Shown here: positions 57,383 through 64,000 of the stretch, in pieces | Position numbering within the stretch: the stretch's first letter is position 1 | Layout of the letters: the number at the start of each line of letters is the position of its first letter | Assembly (NCBI RefSeq): GCF_008831285.2 | Contig: NC_045142.1 | Location: forward strand, 2,237,001-2,301,000 | Length of the DNA stretch: 64,000 nucleotides | Reading direction: 5' to 3' | Origin: Nymphaea colorata | Taxonomy: Eukaryota; Streptophyta; Magnoliopsida; Nymphaeales; Nymphaeaceae | Translations under genes and position numbers: made by a program | Notes under the pieces: generated by a model | Told to the model about the DNA's origin: nothing | The model's input: the letters and a program-made list of their open reading frames with translations, nothing else | Databases searched by the model: none

Positions 57383-60300
57383 ATTATATCTACGCGTATA
57401 TCTATATATATGACTGCTGATTTGTGAAATAAAGGCCTCGATTCTTGAAAAATAGTGAAATTTATTGCATCTCAAGTATCAAAGGCCTAGATTTTGCACA
57501 AAAAGGAGAAAAAAAGCGAGCAGATTCCGAGCAAAACCAACAGCACGGTTAGAGGGACAAAATAATCGACCTGGATTTGTTATCGTACACCAAAATAGAA
57601 ATAGAGTGGAATCGCAAATATCATTCTTCCAAAAACAATGAAAAAAAAAATCCACCAACCTTCCATTCAACGAATACGATGAAAAAACTAAGGCGCGAGA
57701 GAACCAGCGAACGTATAGCTGATCAATCTTATCAATGCACAGTGCTCATCCTCTCAGTAGCCCGCAGAAAAAGGAATACAATATCAGGGAAGCAAAAGCA
57801 AGAAGGCGTGAAGCTAGGAGGGAAAGCCTCAAGGCTATGATGAGGCCCTACTGTAAGTTGGCAAAGGCTAAAAGAAAGAGAAGGAGAAGCAAATGCAGAA
57901 AGAAGGCAGAAGCATGATTCCATCACTAGGAAGATGACACCTCCCTCCCCACCAAAGAGTACGTTCAGGCTTCACGTGAGAGTGAACCAAACTATATATA
58001 TATATATATATATATATAGCCAGAATCTCAAACTTTTAGCTAAGTTTCACGTGAAACCAAAGCGTACCCTAAAAGATCTATAACACTGCAACTACACCCG
58101 CAACACAGAAAGAAACCAAGATTGCAAGCTTACGGATGCAAGAAGTGTTCGAAGAGCCAGGCCCGGAGAACAGTCACGGCGCGCTCCGGCAGCCCCCGCT
58201 GCGGCCGCCAAACGTGCTGCGGATGAGGCTCAACCACACTAGACCCCTCACCGCCACCCCGCTGCTGGCCTTCCAGCCTCAGGCCCGAGATCTCGTCCCT
58301 CACAGCCGCGCCCGGGGAGAAGCAGTCCTCGCCGAGGAGCTTGCATGTGAACTTGAGCTGGTCGTTGATGGCGTTCTTCAGGTAGCGGAAGTGCTTAGAC
58401 ATGGACTTGAGGGCCATGGAGGTGTAGGGGGCAGCGTTGCTCAGACCGGCTACGGATTCAAAGGAGGTGACTACCATCTGAAGCTGTCGGTAGTAGTGCC
58501 TGTACCGCCTGTAAACCTGAGAGAACAGAGACCAAGGATGAGGTCAAACACCCACATTTACTGTGCCGTGGCTACAGAACTTCTTGTTGGTCGATGGCAA
58601 CAACCACAACGTTGTAAATGGTAAACTACAAAAGAGTACCATTGATCAAGTGTGAAAGGACAACCCCAGTATTGCCTTGGAATATATTCCCAAATTACAG
58701 ATACAACCATAATTTATGGAAGAGCCATTAGATAAGCAATTTGTTGAACACAGAAACATAACATAACTGTACTGTCTTAACCCTCTCTGTGCCTATCATG
58801 CTTGAGAGGAGGAGAAAGCAGTAATAGATTTGAAAGGTAGACAGCACAAAAGGCAGACAAGAAAAGACTTTAAATAACAAGAAGAAACCAAAGGCCAGGT
58901 GACTAATGTGAACAGGCAGATGAGAGACAATATAAAAACACAGTAACAGGAAACATGGTGGAAGCATTAGTAGTACAGTTCCAACCATATATAAGAAGAA
59001 ATATTCACAAATTACAGAAACTAGTGAGTTTCGATTGGGGAACGTGTTAAACTCGATTTACTGTATTAATGTGGGCTTTGCCAAGAGTAATTAGTATCTT
59101 TACAAGCAACGTTATTAAACAGAAGATACCCAGCCAGAATAAGTCAAAAGTATGATTGTATATGGAAATATTTGCAGAACACCGAGAAATTGATTCTCGA
59201 AGTTAAAATGTTTAGTTTCGTACTCTTAATTTAAGACATGCAATGCCACAAGCTTCACTCAGTTCCTGACCAGTAAAATAAAATAAAGAATCCCCAGAGA
59301 ATGTAAGTTAAACAAGTGGTACCACTGCATGCACAGCGAGTTGCAATGCCAGAGTCCATGGAATTATTACAGAGAAGAAATGCTACCATTATAATCAGAT
59401 TTAGTTTCTTTACTATCTCAAGATGGTACTTCCAGCCTACATTTTCTAATGGCTTCTTTACTAGAAAGAACTTCAACCTCAGAGGTAAACCAAGTTTTTC
59501 TGAAACTGCATTCTCTGCACTGTACAGTTCGAAACCCTCAAAAGTAGATTGAAAAATGAAACAACCGGCACAATAAGATCATAAAGATGGCAGACTAAGT
59601 GTTCAGCTAAAGTTACTGTAACTTTCACTCCTCACGGGGCTCCACAAATGAATCCAAGAATCCTCCCCTCTGGCATCTGCTCTTCTGTCTAGAAGCATAC
59701 TGCCATATTCCAATGACTAGAAATCTGAACTTAAAGTTTAAGTTGCCAAAATGATTGCTGATCTGTCTATACACTATCATCGTGCTATGAGAATGGGCAC
59801 TAGATGTAACATCATGCAGGAGTCTACCATGAATAATACTTCACATGTAACATGAGCTTCTCCTAGATTAGATTATCAAAAATGCACCCGATAGCATTTA
59901 CAAACTGAGACCTAATTGGCAACGGAATCAGGATTTACCAACTTAATAGATCACTTAGAGACAAAGTACCCAATGTCTTTTTGAATTCACCACGGCAGAG
60001 TGCACTGCAAACCATGAGGAGGCCACTACCAGCACACAGGAAAGAGTTAAGCAAATCGAGGGGTTTCCAAGCTCTGCTATCAGAAGATATAATTGTCACA
60101 GTTTTCTGACTTCAGAGGACATAACCCAATGTAATTCCAATTGAAAGATTATCTTCCTATGTGGTATCCCTTAACACAGTAACAGACTAGAGACTTAGAA
60201 TCTATGCATGCATGCCAGATAAGACATCAATACCGATTAATTATGTGATTCTCATTATTCACTATTCATTGGGCTTGAAGTATTCCCTTCCGAATTAACC

Positions 60301-63085
60301 CATCAACCAATGACAAGGAAGTTTAAATTGATCCACCCATCGAAAACATGGTACATATTATGAACCTCAAAACAAGTTTTCAAATAGGCCCAACCAAGAA
60401 AAGGAGTGAACACTGTTGAAGACAGCTGCAAAAGAAAGCTGAACATGAAAGAATCTTCACACACACTAAGGCACATGACAAAATCCATGTGCAAAAATAT
60501 GCAAAGATATTCCTTCAACCATCAGATAGCTATCAAGAACATACATCACCGGCAATCAAATAGCACAAGTATCAATATGTACAGAATACGGAGTGACACA
60601 ACAAGCATAAAGTTTGATGACACAAGCAAAATAATACAACGATATGGCATGAGATAAGCAGGCACTCAACACATTTTCTTAACAGGAGTAAGATAAGGTC
60701 ACATGTCGACAGTGGACCCTGGAGACAGGGCAAAGGAGGGGGGCTTCAGCCTCTCACCCGAACAGTATGGTTCCCTCCCGCTCAACCGGCCAGTGGCCTA
60801 TATGATCGTGGCACATGATTCATGAAATCAAAGCAGTTAAAGCAAAATTTAACCCATTGATACTGACTGAGGGCCACTGGCCGCACATTTGTTGCTCACA
60901 TGGAAGCAGTGCATCACACACACACACATAAGCAAGTACTGGGTGGGGGTGGACGGACAGAGAGAGGGGGGAGAAAGAGAGGGGAGAGAGATCCGTCTAA
61001 TTGTCAAATCAAGCCCTTCTACTTCATATTCATAGAAAGTAAATTTTTTTTTTTTTCAGTTGACATGCAATAAAAGCAAAAAAATTTAAGAGTTTGAAAC
61101 ACATCATAGCACTAGTTCAACAGGAACAGTTAGTGGGGCCAGAAACCCTCAGAAGGGAAAGAGAACTAATTAATGTTGCAGTATATTGAAGATTTTTCCA
61201 TATTAAGTAACATTGAAGCTTCTTCACAATATATATGCGAGATCCAAGGGACAGGAAGCTCTACAGAGAGGACGTTACAGATACTCAATATGAAATCTAC
61301 AGGTATGATAATGATACTAAACCATGAAAACAAACAAAAAAGTAGGAAAAAGCAAATAGGAGGGACTACTCAAAAACGAACAGAAGATTTTGGTCAGAAA
61401 TCCTGAGCAAAGAGAAACGCACCAACACCACTCAGACGCATATGGCTTCAATCGAACATTTCGACTATCACAAAGGAATAATTTATATATAAATCTGGAA
61501 CCTCACGTTGAACTAAAAAGGAACAGACAGAAACTAAATTGTAGCAACTTTCGCCAATAACTTTCAGCAGAAAACGAAAAAAAAAGGCACTTAATATGAG
61601 AAAAGAAGCTTGTTTCACAGAACAAGAACAAGGGAAACGACTTGCCTCATCAAGCATGGAAACAAGCCTGGTCTTCTTTTTCCGGTGCTCATTCCGATCG
61701 GCAACAGAAGAAATCGGATTTTCGTTCCTGGGTTCCGCACGGCAAGCAGCAGAAGGATAAACAGATGAAGTTGACGAGATGCAGGGGGGATTCAGCACCC
61801 CAGCTGCGGAGACATCACAAGACACACCGGAGCCCCCACAGCTTCCGTCAACCTCAACTTGCTGACCCTTGGAAGACTGAAGGCTTCCGGCACCGCCGTC
61901 ACCAACGCCGCCCAAAGCCACCTTAACCTTACCCACGTTGCAGAACTCATCGAGCAGCTGCTGTGCGGGCTTCAAGAACTTGGAGTTCTTCAGCACGCTA
62001 GCGTAGCCAGTGAACGGACCGAGCGGCACCGGATTCTTCTGAATCCCGGACACGGACGGGCCGTAGATCAAGCCAGCGCTGTCTTTCTGAAATGAACAGT
62101 AGTCCCCAAAACTCCCCACACAGTCTTGCTTCTGCTTCTCATGCCGGTTGATGCTGTAGACAGAAGCAGCGGTTGGAGCCAAATTCTGATGGTCAAATCT
62201 GGCTTCATACTGCTGCAAGTGCAATTCCGGCGGATTGTGGAAAGATAGAGATAAAGACAAGCCTTGTCCTGTTGAATCCGTCTTGAAGGCTCCATGGTTG
62301 GCATCATCGCCACCAACAAAACAACCTTCACCCCACTGCTGAGCTCTCAAATCCCCATGCCTGTGATTCAACTCATGAAAATCAGACTGGCCACTCTGCA
62401 AATTCCCAAAGCTAGGCACAAGAAGCCCCTGGCTGTGCTCCCTAATCCTGATCTCTTGTGGAATCTGTGAAAGTAACTGAGGTTGGTGAACTGGGTGCTG
62501 CTGCAGAAAGCCCAGAGGCAGTTCTGTGAAACTCTTGCTGTGCCCGTCACCTTCACCTTCATTGACAACAGAAAGAGAAGACTGAGCATCTGGGTTGTAC
62601 ATGGGAAACCCACCCCCTACAGAGCCCAAAACCATAGAGCCCACAACTGGGTTCTGGGTGCCTTGATTCTGCAAGCAATTGACGATGTAGTCAGTGTTGG
62701 TCTGAGAATTCAGGCCCTTCCATCCACTGTCGCTCTGAATAATGCTGTCCTTGACAGGTGGGTAATCTGCGGAGGCTTGGAAGTTAATCATCTCGGATGA
62801 GATCATTCCATTGGGATCATGGAGAGGCATTAATCCTCCAATTCCGGGTAACCCGGAGAACTCACTTCTCGATAGCCCACTGTTCCTCGATTCCTCAACT
62901 TCTTGAGATTGAAGAACAAAGTTGGGGATCCCAGCAGAGGGAGAAGAAGAAGAAGAGCCGGAGATGTGCTGAGCTATCCTGAGCTTGTCCCTTCTGATCT
63001 GTTGAGCAACATGAGGCTGCTGAGAGGAACCGAGCTGGTTTATTCTGTGGTGGAAAGGATGCATGAGCTCAAAACTCTCAGACAT
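56263..63085 (-). CDS. BEL1-like (BELL) TALE homeodomain transcription factor
   Basis: Four exons on the minus strand: 63085-61646, 58516-58134, 57298-57238 and 56922-56263. They give 2544 nt and 847 residues, long for the family. BELL proteins pair with KNOX proteins in the nucleus to regulate meristem and organ genes. Exon 1 carries a long Gln/Ser-rich N-terminus and the SKY-type box [18 protein letters not shown] (about 367-384). The BELL domain follows across the first intron ([27 protein letters not shown] to FTCKLLGED). The homeodomain spans exons 2-4, with the three-residue loop PYP and [18 protein letters not shown]-type VSLTLGLH box sits at about 768. Exons of 383 and 61 nt are the usual sizes in this family. 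The start ATG (MSESFEL) was chosen because the frame upstream has only a TTG. Intron 1 begins GCAAGT, not GT. Confidence 0.94.
58517..61645 (-). other. Intron 1 of the BELL gene with GC-AG borders
   Basis: 3.1 kb from GCAAGTCG after MLDE to TCTCTCAG before VYRRY. It contains only short unassigned frames, AT-rich DNA and a CA-repeat at about 60914-60926. The CT/GA-rich part near 60957-60990 is low complexity. Confidence 0.8.
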
Positions 63086-64000
63086 GGGTTCCCTTCTTGG
63101 AGTCAAAGCTCACTCTAGGACCATCTTGTTCTCCAAGCCTGTGACTCCACAAACACACACTCTTCCTCACAATTCAATCAAACGAAGACAATAATAGTAT
63201 TTTGTGGCAAAAGAAAACAAAGTTGCACTGTTCATTGAGTGATGTACAAGCCCCACACCATTAAAGAGACAAAGAGAGAGAGAGAAAGAGAGAGAGCTAC
63301 CAACCTGTAAGGCCATCCACCCAGAGCAGGAAAAGCATAAGAAACAAGAAGATCACGAAATCAACGTCAATCTGCAGGGACGACCATGAAATAACGATAT
63401 TTAGACGGCCTTGATTTGATGCCACGCCCAGCAGGAAAAGAGAAGGAGAGAGAGAGAGAAGAAGAAGAAAAAGCAAGAGAAATTCCTGAACGCAATCAGC
63501 AACAAGAGAGTGAGAGAGAAGACCACGCATGGTTCAAAAACGTTTATAAACACTGCAAGGTAAGTCCACAACGCAATCTAAGAAACAGAACAGAAAGGAA
63601 AAAAGTGAAACTTCTTCAGATATTTCAAAAGAAAATTTAAAGAAAAAAATACCATAAGATCACAACAGCATGAAAATTACCCTACCAACCAACACACATC
63701 ACCAAATCTCCTTCCCTCAAAGGAAACCACACAAAATCTACACAGGCACATGACAGAAACGTATCAGAGGTTAAGATACCTATCATTTGAGAATCAAACA
63801 CTTCAAGTTTTTACCACCTTCCCTTCCGCGAGAAAAAAGAAGGAAAAGTGAGAGGAACGGTGGAGTGAAGAGGGTCGGAGGGGGGGAAACAACAGGATGG
63901 CAACAGTAGAGAAGAGAGAAGTAAGAAAAGCTTATCATTATCACACTGGCACTTGCAGTGTCAGAAGCAACAGAAGCACACCCTCCATAGACGCCACCGC
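63086..64000 (-). promoter_or_regulatory. Leader and promoter side of the BELL gene
   Basis: The minus strand upstream of the start is CT-rich (for example 63268-63298 and 63445-63470), as expected for a long plant leader. An ATG frame of 77 codons (63530-63297) could be an upstream ORF if unspliced. TTACAG and CTGCAG at about 63306 and 63371 could be acceptors of a leader intron. The first exon may lie beyond the window. Confidence 0.4.

Noticed and set aside
61642..62982. Plus-strand frames over BELL exon 1
   Set aside because: They are shadows of the long GC-richer BELL coding exon.

Overview
This window is nuclear DNA of a flowering plant. It holds five protein-coding genes with plant domain architectures (a PPR protein with a plant E/E+ tail, a DA1-family peptidase, a BEL1-like TALE homeodomain protein). 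Four of the genes have introns, the intergenic DNA is AT-rich and full of (TA)n and (CT)n microsatellites, and there are many plant-style transposon relics. The species cannot be fixed from the sequence. No prokaryotic, organellar or viral block was recognised.

Layout. 1523-6285 (+): a PP1-type Ser/Thr phosphatase catalytic subunit in 3 exons with a 3.7 kb first intron. 6286-12596: intergenic, microsatellites and a 62-bp tandem duplication. 12597-14456 (+): an intronless PPR gene with a probable organelle transit peptide. 14457-18904: intergenic, with a moderately GC-rich unassigned stretch (14.9-15.8 kb) and an 89-bp tandem duplication. About 18905-24838 (-): a near full-length L1-type LINE with open ORF1 and ORF2. 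24839-30207: intergenic, with a SINE-like and a MITE-like element. 30208-36483 (+): a DA1/DAR-type gene in 12 exons. 37234-41375 (-): a mitochondrial carrier gene in 7 exons, tail to tail with DA1. 41376-56262: a 15 kb gene-poor stretch dense in small transposons, including a structure of 82-bp repeats in inverted arrays and a nested MITE with a target-site duplication. 56263-63085 (-): a BEL1-like homeobox gene in 4 exons, whose first intron appears to use a GC-AG splice pair. 63086-64000: its leader and promoter side.

The five genes look like unrelated neighbours, not a pathway: phosphatase signalling, organelle RNA processing, ubiquitin-linked organ-size control, mitochondrial solute transport and meristem/organ transcription. 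Exon junctions were read by eye and tested by frame closure. The spliced lengths close exactly at 951, 1494, 1056 and 2544 nt, and the homologous protein reads through each junction. I found no convincing undescribed system. The most unusual structures are the 82-bp fold-back array at 49.9-51.6 kb and the transposon nested inside it.
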